Shown: positions 1 through 7,770 of the stretch, one piece after another
Position numbering within the stretch: position 1 is the first letter of the stretch
Layout of the letters: each line of letters begins with the position of its first letter
Program-made: the position numbers and the translations under genes
Assembly: GCA_019232905.1 (NCBI GenBank)
Contig: JAFANA010000020.1
Coordinates: 1-33,876 of the forward strand
DNA: 33,876 nucleotides
Source: Vulcanimicrobiota bacterium
GTDB lineage: Bacteria; Vulcanimicrobiota; Vulcanimicrobiia; Vulcanimicrobiales; Vulcanimicrobiaceae
Reading direction: 5' to 3'
The notes under the pieces: model-generated
What the model saw: the letters and a program-made list of their open reading frames with translations, nothing else
Told to the model about the DNA's origin: nothing
Databases searched by the model: none

Positions 1-1509
1 CTCAAAGAAGGCCTCACCGTTCTCGAGTACTTCATCTCGACGCACGGCGCTCGTAAGGGTCTCGCCGATACGGCACTCCGTACGGCCGACTCCGGTTACC
101 TCACCCGTCGTCTCGTCGACGTCGCGCAAGACGTCATCATTCGCGAAGACGATTGCGGAACGGCAAACGGCATCACCGTTTCCGACATCCGCGTCGGCAA
201 GGAAATCATCGAACCGCTGCTCGACCGTATCATCGGCCGGCGCGCTGTCGAAGACATCCAAACCATCGTCGCGCGCGGTGAAGAGATCGACGAAGAGAAA
301 GCCAAGGCGATCGTCGACGCCGGCATCGGTACGGTTAAAATCCGTTCGGTGCTCACATGTCAGTCGAAGTACGGCGTCTGCTCGACGTGTTACGGTCGCG
401 ATCTCGCTACCGGCAACCGCGCAGACATCGGTACGGCGGTCGGCATCATCGCTGCACAATCCATCGGTGAACCGGGCACGCAGCTCACGCTACGTACGTT
501 CCACACCGGCGGTGTTGCAACGGAAGACATCATCACGGGTCTCCCGCGTGTCGAAGAAATCTTCGAAGCGCGTAAGCCCAAAGGTCAAGCGGTCATCACG
601 GAAATCGCCGGTACGGTGAAATTCAGCGATGATAAGAGCCGTCGTGCGATTCTCATCGTCGATGAGACGGGAGAAGAGCACGAGTACGATATCCCGCACG
701 GCACCCATCTCGCCGTTCAAGACGGTCAGAAGGTCGAAGCGGGCGATCAGCTCAACGAAGGCTCGCTCAATCCGCACGACATTCTTCGCATCAAAGGCGA
801 GACCGCGCTTCAGAACTACATGGTTCAGGAAGTGCAGAAGGTCTATCGTTCGCAAGGCGTCGACATCAACGACAAGCACGTTGAAGTCATCGTTCGCGCG
901 ATGATGCGTAAGGTGAAGATCGTCGAAGGCGGCGACACGCTCATGCTCCCGGGACAAGTCGTCGAAGCGTCGGCTTTCCATGAAGCAAACGAACGCACCA
1001 AGACGGAGAACCTCGAAGAGGCGACCGCAATGCCGGTGCTGCTCGGTGTCACCAAGGCATCGCTCGCAACGGAATCGTTCCTCTCGGCGGCGTCATTCCA
1101 AGAGACGACGCGCGTCCTCACGGATGCCGCGATCAAGGGCAAGTACGATCCGTTGCTCGGTCTCAAGGAAAACGTCATCATCGGCAAACTGATCCCGGCC
1201 GGTACCGGTATGTCGCGTTATCGCAACATCGAGATCGCGCCCGAAGGTCAGGACGTCGACGACGAAGGCCGTCCGCGTCAGCAGTTCGAGATGGCGTATG
1301 CCGGCATGACTGCAGACGAGGCAGCACTCGCGGAAGTGATGGGCGGAAACGGCGACGGCATGAGCCGTCTCGTGAGCGCCTACGAACGCAATCGCGAACC
1401 GTTGACCGTACAGTACGAAGGCGAATACGAAGAACACGCCGCCGTACACGCCGCACCGAAAAAGACGCAGTACGACCGGATCAAGGGCATCAACCCCGAA
1501 GATCTCTAA
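1..1509 (+). CDS. rpoC: RNA polymerase subunit beta' (RpoC), C-terminal part, truncated by window edge
   Basis: This is the C-terminal 502 residues of the beta' subunit of RNA polymerase. The reading frame is open from base 1, so the 5' end lies outside the window. Four Cys at visible residues 52, 120, 127 and 130 ([11 protein letters not shown]) match the second zinc site of beta'. The trigger-loop region follows directly with [20 protein letters not shown]. The bridge-helix-proximal segment [17 protein letters not shown] opens the fragment. The gene ends in TAA and is followed within 21 bases by a strong terminator. Codon use and sequence are typical of a housekeeping gene, and identity is certain. 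It is the best phylogenetic marker in the window. Confidence 0.98.
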   Translation, partial: LKEGLTVLEYFISTHGARKGLADTALRTADSGYLTRRLVDVAQDVIIREDDCGTANGITVSDIRVGKEIIEPLLDRIIGRRAVEDIQTIVARGEEIDEEKAKAIVDAGIGTVKIRSVLTCQSKYGVCSTCYGRDLATGNRADIGTAVGIIAAQSIGEPGTQLTLRTFHTGGVATEDIITGLPRVEEIFEARKPKGQAVITEIAGTVKFSDDKSRRAILIVDETGEEHEYDIPHGTHLAVQDGQKVEAGDQLNEGSLNPHDILRIKGETALQNYMVQEVQKVYRSQGVDINDKHVEVIVRAMMRKVKIVEGGDTLMLPGQVVEASAFHEANERTKTENLEEATAMPVLLGVTKASLATESFLSAASFQETTRVLTDAAIKGKYDPLLGLKENVIIGKLIPAGTGMSRYRNIEIAPEGQDVDDEGRPRQQFEMAYAGMTADEAALAEVMGGNGDGMSRLVSAYERNREPLTVQYEGEYEEHAAVHAAPKKTQYDRIKGINPEDL

Positions 1510-1529
1510 TCGCTACCAGCGTGATGAAG

Positions 1530-1566
1530 AAAGGCCCGGCAGAAATCTGCCGGGCCTTTTTCTTTT
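1530..1566 (+). terminator. Bidirectional intrinsic terminator between rpoC and the EAL gene
   Basis: A perfect stem AGGCCCGGCAGA (1532-1543) pairs with TCTGCCGGGCCT (1546-1557) and is followed by TTTTTCTTTT. On the minus strand the same stem is followed by TTTCTTC, so it can also stop transcripts of the converging EAL gene that ends at 1578. Confidence 0.93.
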
Positions 1567-1577
1567 AAACCAATGAC

Positions 1578-2396
1578 TTAAACTAATGACTTCGAAAGTG
1601 ATTCGAAGTTGATCGTACTCGCGCGAGCCGGCCGGGCAAAGAAGAAGCCCTGCATGAGATCGCAGCCTAATTCTTGAAGCGCGGTCACTTGAGCCGGGTG
1701 CTCGACGCCTTCCGCAACGATCTCCATGTTGCAGCTCGATGCGACGGTCATGATCGCGGCGACGACGGCTTTGTCGACCGTTCCGCCAGGTAGATCCTTG
1801 ACGAAGCAGCGGTCGATTTTGAGCACGTCCGCGGGGAAGGCCTTTATGCGGCCGAGCGTGCTGTACCCGGTGCCGAAGTCATCAATAACTACGCGCACTC
1901 CACGGCTGCGCAGCGTCGAAACCATCGCGGTTATTGCATCGACGTCGCGCATGATGCACGTCTCGGTGATTTCAATCCAAAGCGATGTCGGCGGGAGTCC
2001 GCTCAGTGCCAGCGCGCGAAAAACGTGATCGACAAACGAGCCTCGATCCAACTGACGCACCGAGACGTTTATCGACACGGGAATCTCATAGCCGCGATCG
2101 TGCCAGCAGCGCGCCTCCCGGCACGCGTCTTCGAGTATCAAGAGTCCGATTGCGTCGATCAGGCCGCTCTCTTCCGCGACACCGATAAATGTGTCGGGCG
2201 ACATCAACCCGCGATTCGGATCGCGCCACCGCACAAGCGCTTCGAGCGCGACCGTTTCTCCGCGTGCAGCGTCGATGATCGGTTGATAGTGCAGTTCGAA
2301 TCGGCGCCGCGCAATCGCTTTGCGCAGATCCGACTGAAGCACGTAACTTCGTCCGAGCGGAATATCGACTCTCGCGAACATCGACCAGATCGTCAT
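1578..2396 (-). CDS. Stand-alone EAL-domain cyclic-di-GMP phosphodiesterase
   Basis: A 272-residue EAL-domain protein predicted to hydrolyse c-di-GMP to pGpG in the cytoplasm. The signature catalytic residues are present in order: EALVRW (Glu52), NVSVRQL, the Glu of IEITE, IDDFGTGYS with both Asp, LKIDRCFVKDL with Lys, AEGVEHP and MQGFFFARP. Activity is therefore likely. Only about 20 residues precede the domain, so there is no sensor of its own. Its ATG overlaps the TGA of the TPR-like gene upstream (ATGA, 2393-2396), which indicates translational coupling and suggests that the TPR-like protein is its partner or input. The domain call is firm; the partner relation is inferred. Confidence 0.93.
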   Translation of the reverse strand: MTIWSMFARVDIPLGRSYVLQSDLRKAIARRRFELHYQPIIDAARGETVALEALVRWRDPNRGLMSPDTFIGVAEESGLIDAIGLLILEDACREARCWHDRGYEIPVSINVSVRQLDRGSFVDHVFRALALSGLPPTSLWIEITETCIMRDVDAITAMVSTLRSRGVRVVIDDFGTGYSTLGRIKAFPADVLKIDRCFVKDLPGGTVDKAVVAAIMTVASSCNMEIVAEGVEHPAQVTALQELGCDLMQGFFFARPARASTINFESLSKSLV

Positions 2397-3745
2397 GCCG
2401 GTCTACCTAACCAGCTGCGTTGATAAGACGCAGCCCGCCGTTTGGCATCCGCGATGTCGGATTCGGCTTTCGTAATCGATCCGATCGCGCGCGCCGTTTT
2501 CGCAGCCCGCCATTTGAAACCGAGGGCATCCCACGTGCTTAGCGCACTCTGCAGGTGCCGAACTCCCGCTTCGATGTCTCCGTTGGCAGCGGCGACTGCA
2601 CCAAAGGCATCGTGTTCGTACGCTTGCCATCGCCGAAGCTTTCCGCTTGCGGTGAGCGCAGGGTCCATCGGCCTGCCGATCGCGTTGTAGCGCACGACCA
2701 TCGCTTGCGCATGGCGTGGATCGAACGCCGCAGCCAGTTCCGCGCCCCACAGCAACGCGTAGCGATCTTCGCCTTGCGTGGTGTTCCAGTCGACGAGTTT
2801 GCAGAGCTGTTCGGCTTCATCGAAACGCTCGCGTGCCGAGAGCATTTCACCGACGGCGCCGAACAGAAAGGAACGGTCCAAAATCGCTTCGATCCGCCGC
2901 GCCAACGTCGGCGCGTGCTCTTCGGCATTGCGGAGTTCCCGGAACGCCGCCATGTCGTTTCCTTCGAGCGCCTCGGTCCATCCGAGCGCGCGGTACACGT
3001 TGTAGGCCCAGCCCGGCATTTCACCGGTCCAACGCAGCGTGGCAGCACGCTCGCGCACGAGCTCCGCCACGTCGGGCATACGCACTTCCGTGATGACCGA
3101 CGCGAGATTGTTCAGGAGCGAAGCTTCGGCCCAAGCGTGCGGCCGTGCCGTCGAAGAGAGCGCCGCGAAACCTTGGCGCAAATGAGCGACCTGGGACTCA
3201 GGGCGCTCCTTCAGGGCTTCGATCAGCGACAACAGCTCATAGGTGAAAGCGACCGATACGGCCGTGGGAAATAGCCCGGCGCTGCTGCATTTCGCCTGCT
3301 CGGCTTCGGCAAGGGATTCACGCGCGATCCGTTGCGCTTCGTCGATGTCCTTGCTGCGCCACGCGGAGAGGGCGACGTAGTAATTGAGCTCAGCGCGAAC
3401 TTCGGACGCCGCCACGCCGCAGAGTGACTCGCGAGCATGCGCCCACGCGGAATCTGCGCCCTCCTCATAGCCTTGCCGATCGAGAATGGTGCCGAGGAGC
3501 GTGCAGCCAAGGGCGCGTTCTACATCATTCTGCGCGGCTTGCGCCGCACGGCGAATCGCCCCTTCGGCTTCGCCCAAGCGGCGTAAGCGCACGAGCGCGC
3601 GCGCACGGAGGACGTCGGCCTCGAAACCCGAGTGAAGGTGCAGCGCATGGAGGCAGTCCGCATTACGCGCTGACGCATAATGCTCGGCCGCTACAGTGAA
3701 CGGCTGTTGCTTCGGGACAAGAGTGACGACGCGTTCTGGTAGCAG
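2393..3745 (-). CDS. TPR-like helical-repeat protein with a probable CTG start
   Basis: An all-helical, Ala/Arg/Glu-rich protein whose spacing of small and large residues (for example AEGAIRRAAQAA, ALGCTLLGTILDRQGYEEGA, ARERFDEAEQLCKLV) is typical of TPR repeats. No DNA-binding or catalytic domain is visible. The first GTG is at 3592 (399 residues), but convincing coding sequence continues upstream, with residues such as LPERVVTLVPKQQPFTVAAE, to a stop at 3782-3784. That stretch has no ATG, GTG or TTG. A CTG at 3743-3745 sits 5 bases after a perfect GGGAGG (3751-3756) and would give 450 residues. I chose it for that reason. The gene is coupled to the EAL gene and lies downstream of the small peptide ORF at 3846-3917. 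It may be a protein- or peptide-binding sensor, which is inference. Confidence 0.75.
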   Translation of the reverse strand: MLPERVVTLVPKQQPFTVAAEHYASARNADCLHALHLHSGFEADVLRARALVRLRRLGEAEGAIRRAAQAAQNDVERALGCTLLGTILDRQGYEEGADSAWAHARESLCGVAASEVRAELNYYVALSAWRSKDIDEAQRIARESLAEAEQAKCSSAGLFPTAVSVAFTYELLSLIEALKERPESQVAHLRQGFAALSSTARPHAWAEASLLNNLASVITEVRMPDVAELVRERAATLRWTGEMPGWAYNVYRALGWTEALEGNDMAAFRELRNAEEHAPTLARRIEAILDRSFLFGAVGEMLSARERFDEAEQLCKLVDWNTTQGEDRYALLWGAELAAAFDPRHAQAMVVRYNAIGRPMDPALTASGKLRRWQAYEHDAFGAVAAANGDIEAGVRHLQSALSTWDALGFKWRAAKTARAIGSITKAESDIADAKRRAASYQRSWLGRPA

Positions 3746-3829
3746 AGCGGCCTCCCGAAAAGCAAAACTGGGCGGGGCATCTCATCAATGCTCGCCTTTC
3801 GGGTATCGGCAGACCGCCGGCTAGTCTTG

Positions 3830-3847
3830 AGGGGGCAGCTGCCCCCT
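3830..3847. repeat. Perfect 18-bp GC-rich palindrome between peptide ORF and TPR-like gene
   Basis: The sequence AGGGGGCAGCTGCCCCCT is a perfect inverted repeat. In minus-strand RNA it forms a 7-bp stem with an AGCT loop that overlaps the last bases of the peptide ORF's stop codon. There is no T-run after it, so it is not a standard terminator. It could be an attenuator, an RNA processing or stabilising hairpin, or a dimeric-protein operator. Confidence 0.75.
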
Positions 3848-3917
3848 ACTTGCCGCCGGCACCTCCGCAGTTTGACGCCGCCGCAACAACAGTCAGGAGC
3901 AGAACGAGTGAAAGCAT
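3846..3917 (-). CDS. 23-residue hydrophobic peptide ORF (unrecognised)
   Basis: This small ORF begins MLSLVLLLTVVAAA and ends SNCGGAGGK before TAG. It is one hydrophobic run of about 14 residues with no N-terminal charge, then a single Cys and a Gly-rich, Lys-ending tail. A perfect Shine-Dalgarno AGGAG (3924-3928) lies exactly 6 bases before the ATG, which is the main reason to call it. The residues before Cys (AASN) do not make a good lipobox. It lies upstream of, and on the same strand as, the TPR-like and EAL genes. It could be a membrane micropeptide, a secreted signal precursor or a small hydrophobic toxin. A peptide of like design lies at 19410-19499. Function unknown. Confidence 0.6.
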   Translation of the reverse strand: MLSLVLLLTVVAAASNCGGAGGK

Positions 3918-4011
3918 GGCCGTCTCCTAGTTGGTAGGGTCAAAGTTTGGCGGCCACACGGGCGCAACAGCGACCAGGTGGCTCCCCGTAGGGCGGCCAT
4001 TCGGCGTCAAG

Positions 4012-4047
4012 TTTACAGTTCCTTGGCTGTTTCGAGACAAAATTTTG
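4012..4047 (-). promoter_or_regulatory. Candidate sigma-70-like promoter for the peptide/TPR/EAL genes
   Basis: On the minus strand TTGTCT (4035-4040) and TGTAAA (4012-4017) are separated by 17 bases. Each matches the sigma-70 consensus at 4 of 6 positions. The 10-bp palindrome CAAAATTTTG (4038-4047) overlaps the -35. This lies in the 359-base gap 3746-4104, where I find no gene other than the 23-residue ORF. The promoter call is tentative. Confidence 0.3.
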
Positions 4048-4104
4048 ACAATGCGGCCTAAGGTACGCTTGGCCGTTCGCCGATACCGCCCGACGGCTGA
4101 GAGG

Positions 4105-5748
4105 TTAGCCGCGGCGGTCGCGTCGAGCGCCGATCTTTTTGCCCCGGATGGTCGTGTTTCGAAGGCGCTTGACGATCGCGGTGATTTCGTCGGTCGGAAC
4201 TTCGATCAGGGAGAAGCGGTCGGCGATATCGATCGCGCCGATCTGCTTTGAACTGATACCAGCTTCATTGGCGATGGCTCCGACGATATCAGCAGGTCGA
4301 ATTCCGGAACTGCGGCCAAGGCCGATGTAGATTTTCGCCATGTCTTCCGACGGGCGTTGCACTCGCGGCGCGCGACGCTTACCTCCCGGCTTTTCTTCAG
4401 CGGCTGCCGGTATCTCGATTTCCTCGCGTTCGCCGTCGCGGCCGCTATCGGCGATGCGCAGAGCGGCTGCCGCAACGTCCACGATATCGTGCTCGATCGA
4501 GAGCAGCTCCACGAGCGTATGGTAGGAATCGAGATCGCCGTCGCGGATCGCGTCTTCGACTGCCGCGCGTACGAGGGCCAATTTTCGTTCGCGAAGATCG
4601 GTGATCGTTGGTACGGTTTCAATGCGTATCTTGCGTTTTGTCTGCTGCTCGATGTTGCGCACCAGCCGATGTTCGCGCGGCTCTGCGAGCGTGATAGCAA
4701 TGCCCTCGCGTCCGGCGCGTCCGGTTCTTCCGATGCGGTGCACGTACGCGTCGATCGATGAGGGAACGTCGTAGTTAAAGACGTGCGAAACATGTTCGAT
4801 GTCCAAGCCTCGTGCCGCCACATCGGTCGCGACAAGAATGTCCGATGTACCCTCGCGAAAACGCCGGAGAACGCGATCGCGTTGTTCTTGCGAGAGGCCG
4901 CCGTGCAGCGCTTCCGCTTGATATCCTCGCGCACCAAGTGTCTCCGTTAGCTCGTCCACTTCCGTACGCGTTCGGCAGAACACGATCGCCGACGTGGGGC
5001 TTTCCATGTCGAGCAAGCGCGCTAACGCCGTAGATTTATAGGGCCGCTGGACGAGATACGCGACTTCGCGCACTCGCGGTTTGCTGCCGCCGGCGGTGCG
5101 TTCGCTTTCGATATGGACGTTGACCGGCTCGCGCAAGTAGCGTTTCGAGATCGCCTTCACACGCGGCGCAAGAGTCGCCGAAAACAACGCGGTTTGACGT
5201 TCGCGCGGAAGCGCGGCAGCGATCGCCTCGAGATCCTCGGCGAAGCCCATGTCGAGCATCTCGTCCGCTTCGTCGAGCACGAGATACTCGACAGAGTCGA
5301 GCGCAAGGGTCCCGCGCCGGATGTGATCGAGCGCGCGGCCCGGCGTCGCGACGACGACATCGACGCCTCGGCGCAGAGCACGCAGTTGAACCGAGATCGA
5401 TTGTCCGCCGTAGATCGGAAGGACGTTTACATGAAGAAGGCGCCCGTACTTGTGCACGGCCTCGGCGACTTGCATCGCAAGCTCGCGCGTCGGTACGAGA
5501 ATGAGAGCGCGCACGCGCTTGCCTTCGGTCTGCGGCTCGCTGATGCGTTGAAGAAGCGGAAGCGCAAACGCCGCGGTCTTTCCCGTTCCCGTCGCGGCTT
5601 GCCCGAGGACGTCACGGCCGTCAAGTAAGTGAGGAATCGCTTCACGTTGAATAGCCGTCGGTTCTTCGTACCCGAGCGCCGTAGCGGCTGAAGCTATGAG
5701 TTCTTGAAGTCCAAGCGCGGTAAATGCGTTCGCAGTCGATTCGTTCAT
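4105..5748 (-). CDS. DEAD-box RNA helicase with DbpA/CsdA-type RNA-binding C-terminus
   Basis: An ATP-dependent RNA helicase of 547 residues. In order it shows a Q motif (GYEEPTAIQ), motif I (AATGTGKT), PTRELA, TPGR, the DEAD box in VLDEADEMLDMGF, SAT (LFSATL), IVFCRTR, TDVAARGLDIEHV and YVHRIGRTGRAGREG. A charged, low-complexity linker (around EKPGGKRRAPRVQRPSED) leads to a C-terminal fold beginning AKIYIGLGRSSGI, typical of the DbpA RNA-binding domain. This matches the CsdA/DeaD group used in ribosome assembly and cold-stress RNA remodelling. The gene starts 12 bases after the Fpg/Nei glycosylase stop and is probably the last gene of the operon headed by the RES toxin-antitoxin pair. Length and motifs are normal. 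Confidence 0.96.
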   Translation of the reverse strand: MNESTANAFTALGLQELIASAATALGYEEPTAIQREAIPHLLDGRDVLGQAATGTGKTAAFALPLLQRISEPQTEGKRVRALILVPTRELAMQVAEAVHKYGRLLHVNVLPIYGGQSISVQLRALRRGVDVVVATPGRALDHIRRGTLALDSVEYLVLDEADEMLDMGFAEDLEAIAAALPRERQTALFSATLAPRVKAISKRYLREPVNVHIESERTAGGSKPRVREVAYLVQRPYKSTALARLLDMESPTSAIVFCRTRTEVDELTETLGARGYQAEALHGGLSQEQRDRVLRRFREGTSDILVATDVAARGLDIEHVSHVFNYDVPSSIDAYVHRIGRTGRAGREGIAITLAEPREHRLVRNIEQQTKRKIRIETVPTITDLRERKLALVRAAVEDAIRDGDLDSYHTLVELLSIEHDIVDVAAAALRIADSGRDGEREEIEIPAAAEEKPGGKRRAPRVQRPSEDMAKIYIGLGRSSGIRPADIVGAIANEAGISSKQIGAIDIADRFSLIEVPTDEITAIVKRLRNTTIRGKKIGARRDRRG

Positions 5749-5760
5749 GTCGGTGCAGAA

Positions 5761-6669
5761 CTATTGCCGTCGCGATTTCGTCAGGCCTTCGAGTTCCTCG
5801 AGCGTGCGCGGCCAATCGGTGCCGAGAAGTCGCGAGAGTGCGCGATCCGCAAGAAGCCTGCCGCCGGTTTGGCAGCGGGCGCAATAATTCGTTTCGTTAT
5901 CGGCGTAGCGAATGCGCTGCACGGGGTCGCCGCAGCGCGGGCACGGTTTGCCATAGCGGCCGTGCACCGCCATGTCTCTGCGAAATGCCGTAACTTTTTC
6001 CGGGAACCCGGCGCCGGCTTCCGACGCGAGACGATCGATCCACAGCGCAAGTACACGCCGCGTCGAGTCGTACAGCCGCTGCCATTCGTCGCTGGTCAAC
6101 TTCTGCGTCATCGCAATCGGTGAGAGATGCGCGTCGTGGAGAATCTCATCGGAATAAGCGTTGCCGATGCCGTCGATCAAGCGCGGATCGGTAAGCGTCC
6201 GCTTCAGCGTATGGTTTTCGCGCGAGAGCGTGCGGCGAAATGTTTCGAGATCGGAAGAAAACACGTCGATTCCTCCGGGATCGATCGAATGCAGCGCATC
6301 GTCGTCATTGAAAACGTAGAGCGCCGCGCGATGCTTCGAACCCGCTTCGGTCAGCACGAGCGATCCGTTCGGAAAGTCGAATGCCGCTAACGTATTGCGC
6401 CCGCCGAGCGGGGCGCCGCGATCGCGCCAGTGCAATCGCCCGGCGATCATAAGATGCAGCACGAGCCAGAGATCGTTGTCGAAGCCGATCGCAATCCGCT
6501 TACCGATGCGCCGAAGTTCGCGCACGCGCTGCCCCTCGAGCGCGGAGATTGGCGGATCGGCCGTCCGTAACAAAAACGGGCTTCCGATGCGAATACGTTC
6601 GAGCTGTTCGCCGACGATGCGAGGTTGGAGTGCGGTAATGTACGCCGTGATATCGGGAAGCTCGGGCAT
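5761..6669 (-). CDS. Fpg/Nei-family DNA glycosylase / AP lyase
   Basis: A 302-residue base-excision repair enzyme acting on oxidised bases. After Met removal it begins with the catalytic Pro-Glu (MPELPD). Lys57 in RRIGKRI matches the conserved catalytic-domain lysine. The H2TH region reads [14 protein letters not shown]. The C-terminal zinc finger is CPRC followed after 16 residues by CARC, then QTGGR with the phosphate-contacting Arg. Sequence alone does not let me choose between Fpg (MutM, 8-oxoG) and Nei-like specificity, so no gene symbol is given. It starts 3 bases after the RES toxin stop and 12 bases before the helicase, so the four genes are probably co-transcribed. Confidence 0.94.
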   Translation of the reverse strand: MPELPDITAYITALQPRIVGEQLERIRIGSPFLLRTADPPISALEGQRVRELRRIGKRIAIGFDNDLWLVLHLMIAGRLHWRDRGAPLGGRNTLAAFDFPNGSLVLTEAGSKHRAALYVFNDDDALHSIDPGGIDVFSSDLETFRRTLSRENHTLKRTLTDPRLIDGIGNAYSDEILHDAHLSPIAMTQKLTSDEWQRLYDSTRRVLALWIDRLASEAGAGFPEKVTAFRRDMAVHGRYGKPCPRCGDPVQRIRYADNETNYCARCQTGGRLLADRALSRLLGTDWPRTLEELEGLTKSRRQ

Positions 6670-6672
6670 CGG

Positions 6673-7230
6673 CTATCGCTCCAACTTGATATCGAGAATC
6701 GCGGCGGCCTCCGCGAGCGCCGGATGTTCGATCGTCAACGGTTCCACACCGGACGCCGTGATGAGCGTGAAATCCCACAGACCGGCGCTTTTCCATCGCG
6801 CGTCGTTGAACGACCACCACGCGATGCCGCCGAAGGCGTCCCGTTCGAATATACGCAACGCCCACGCTTGCGATTGCGCATAATCGCGAGTGATCACGTT
6901 CGACGGACGCAGTTCGAATTCAATCAATCGGCGCGGGTCGTCGAGATCGGCGATCGGCGCGTCGTCTCCGAGGTCGTACCACGCGAGAGAACGCGCGAGG
7001 TGCGGATAGCGCCGCAAGGGCAGCATGTCCGCCGTCCACTTCAGCCGATGCGCGCCGCGATTGAAAACTTCCGCGCACACGCCGGCCGGTGAATCGCCGA
7101 CGTAGAGGACGCCGTAGTGCAACGGATTGTCGATCCGGCCACCACCTTGTTGCGGCGGCACGTAAAGAACGCCGCCCGGTTCATCTGCGGCGGCGTTCGG
7201 ATCGTGAAGAAGAACGCGATAGAGCCTCAT
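6673..7230 (-). CDS. RES-domain toxin
   Basis: A 185-residue RES-domain protein, the toxin of Xre/MbcA-RES pairs; characterised members consume NAD+. It begins MRLYRVLLHD with the conserved Arg5. It continues with a Gly/Arg-containing loop (GGGRIDNP), YGVLYVGDSPAGVCAEVF holding the conserved Tyr43, Ser47 and Glu54, and a later IAWWSFNDARW segment with the family Ser. A longer in-frame reading up to 7458 exists, but the ATG at 7230 overlaps the antitoxin TGA as ATGA (7227-7230) and starts the domain properly, so I chose it. The coupled antitoxin lies directly upstream. All key residues appear intact, so the toxin is probably active. Confidence 0.9.
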   Translation of the reverse strand: MRLYRVLLHDPNAAADEPGGVLYVPPQQGGGRIDNPLHYGVLYVGDSPAGVCAEVFNRGAHRLKWTADMLPLRRYPHLARSLAWYDLGDDAPIADLDDPRRLIEFELRPSNVITRDYAQSQAWALRIFERDAFGGIAWWSFNDARWKSAGLWDFTLITASGVEPLTIEHPALAEAAAILDIKLER

Positions 7231-7661
7231 GCAAACGCGCCGGCAGCAATCGCATCGATTGCGCCGATGACGCGAGCGGGGCCCGAAATCGTCAACACGT
7301 TGATCGGAACGCTGTTGCCGAGCAGCGGTTCCGGCGAGGCGAGCCACGGTCCGACGTCTTCGGGATTCATCACATGGAGGGCGCGATCGATGACGTACTC
7401 GACGTCGCTGATCCTGCGCGCGAGCGCGGGACTCACGCGCTCCTGGCCCTTGAAGCACCGGTTCAGTTGCGACTTGTCGACGTCGAGGATGTCGGCCGCC
7501 GCCGAGAGACCGAGGGCATTCACCACGCGCTCGAGCTTCGGCTCGACCGGGAACGCCTCATCAGCGTTCGGCTTGAGTTCGATGACCCGGTCCGAGCGAA
7601 CGTTCCATGACGACGATGCCGGACGGCGGCGCGAACTCTTTTTAGGACGGGGAACGGCCAT
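7227..7661 (-). CDS. Xre/MbcA/ParS-type antitoxin (DUF2384 C-terminus)
   Basis: A 144-residue antitoxin partner of the RES protein. A basic N-terminus (PRPKKSSRRRP) precedes a small helix-turn-helix-like region (ALGLSAAADILDVDKSQLNR). The C-terminal DUF2384 module has the usual pattern WLASPEPLLGNSVPINVL, then GPARVIGAIDAIAAGAF. The C-terminus of such antitoxins blocks the RES active site, and the HTH represses the shared promoter. The start ATG is preceded by GGCGAGGAG. Two near-identical 19-bp repeats around the promoter upstream support autoregulation. The gene is first in the presumed operon. Confidence 0.9.
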   Translation of the reverse strand: MAVPRPKKSSRRRPASSSWNVRSDRVIELKPNADEAFPVEPKLERVVNALGLSAAADILDVDKSQLNRCFKGQERVSPALARRISDVEYVIDRALHVMNPEDVGPWLASPEPLLGNSVPINVLTISGPARVIGAIDAIAAGAFA

Positions 7662-7682
7662 TGTCTTTTCTCCTCGCCCTCT

Positions 7683-7711
7683 ATTGTACTCTACGGAAAG
7701 CGTGGAGACAA
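7683..7711 (-). promoter_or_regulatory. Strong promoter of the antitoxin-toxin operon
   Basis: On the minus strand TTGTCT (7706-7711) and TACAAT (7683-7688) are separated by 17 bases. The -10 matches 5 of 6 consensus bases. It lies about 20 bases before the antitoxin ATG, giving a short leader that contains the ribosome binding site. Confidence 0.75.
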
Positions 7712-7736
7712 TGCAAAGTCCACGAAAAGCGTGGAG
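7689..7736 (-). promoter_or_regulatory. Two 19-bp operator-like repeats of the toxin-antitoxin promoter
   Basis: CTCCACGCTTTTCGTGGAC (7718-7736) contains a perfect inverted repeat, TCCACG-5-CGTGGA. CTCCACGCTTTCCGTAGAG (7689-7707) is a second, imperfect copy filling the spacer between the -35 and -10. Centres are 29 bp apart. Placement fits repression by the antitoxin or the toxin-antitoxin complex. Confidence 0.75.
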
Positions 7737-7770
7737 GAAGAGGCCGGCCCCTGCTTAGCTCGGTGAGGGG

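Noticed and set aside
490-981. 163-codon antisense ORF inside rpoC
   Set aside because: It lies wholly opposite a strongly conserved gene and its composition is a shadow of GC-rich codon bias.
3931-4251. 106-codon plus-strand ORF upstream of and opposite the helicase end
   Set aside because: Half of it is antisense to the helicase RNA-binding domain, and the protein has no recognisable feature.
4357-4761. 134-codon ORF antisense to the helicase
   Set aside because: It is a shadow of the conserved helicase reading frame.
7231-7458. N-terminal extension of the RES toxin frame to 7458
   Set aside because: It overlaps the antitoxin gene in another frame; ATG 7230 gives the proper RES start and an ATGA overlap.
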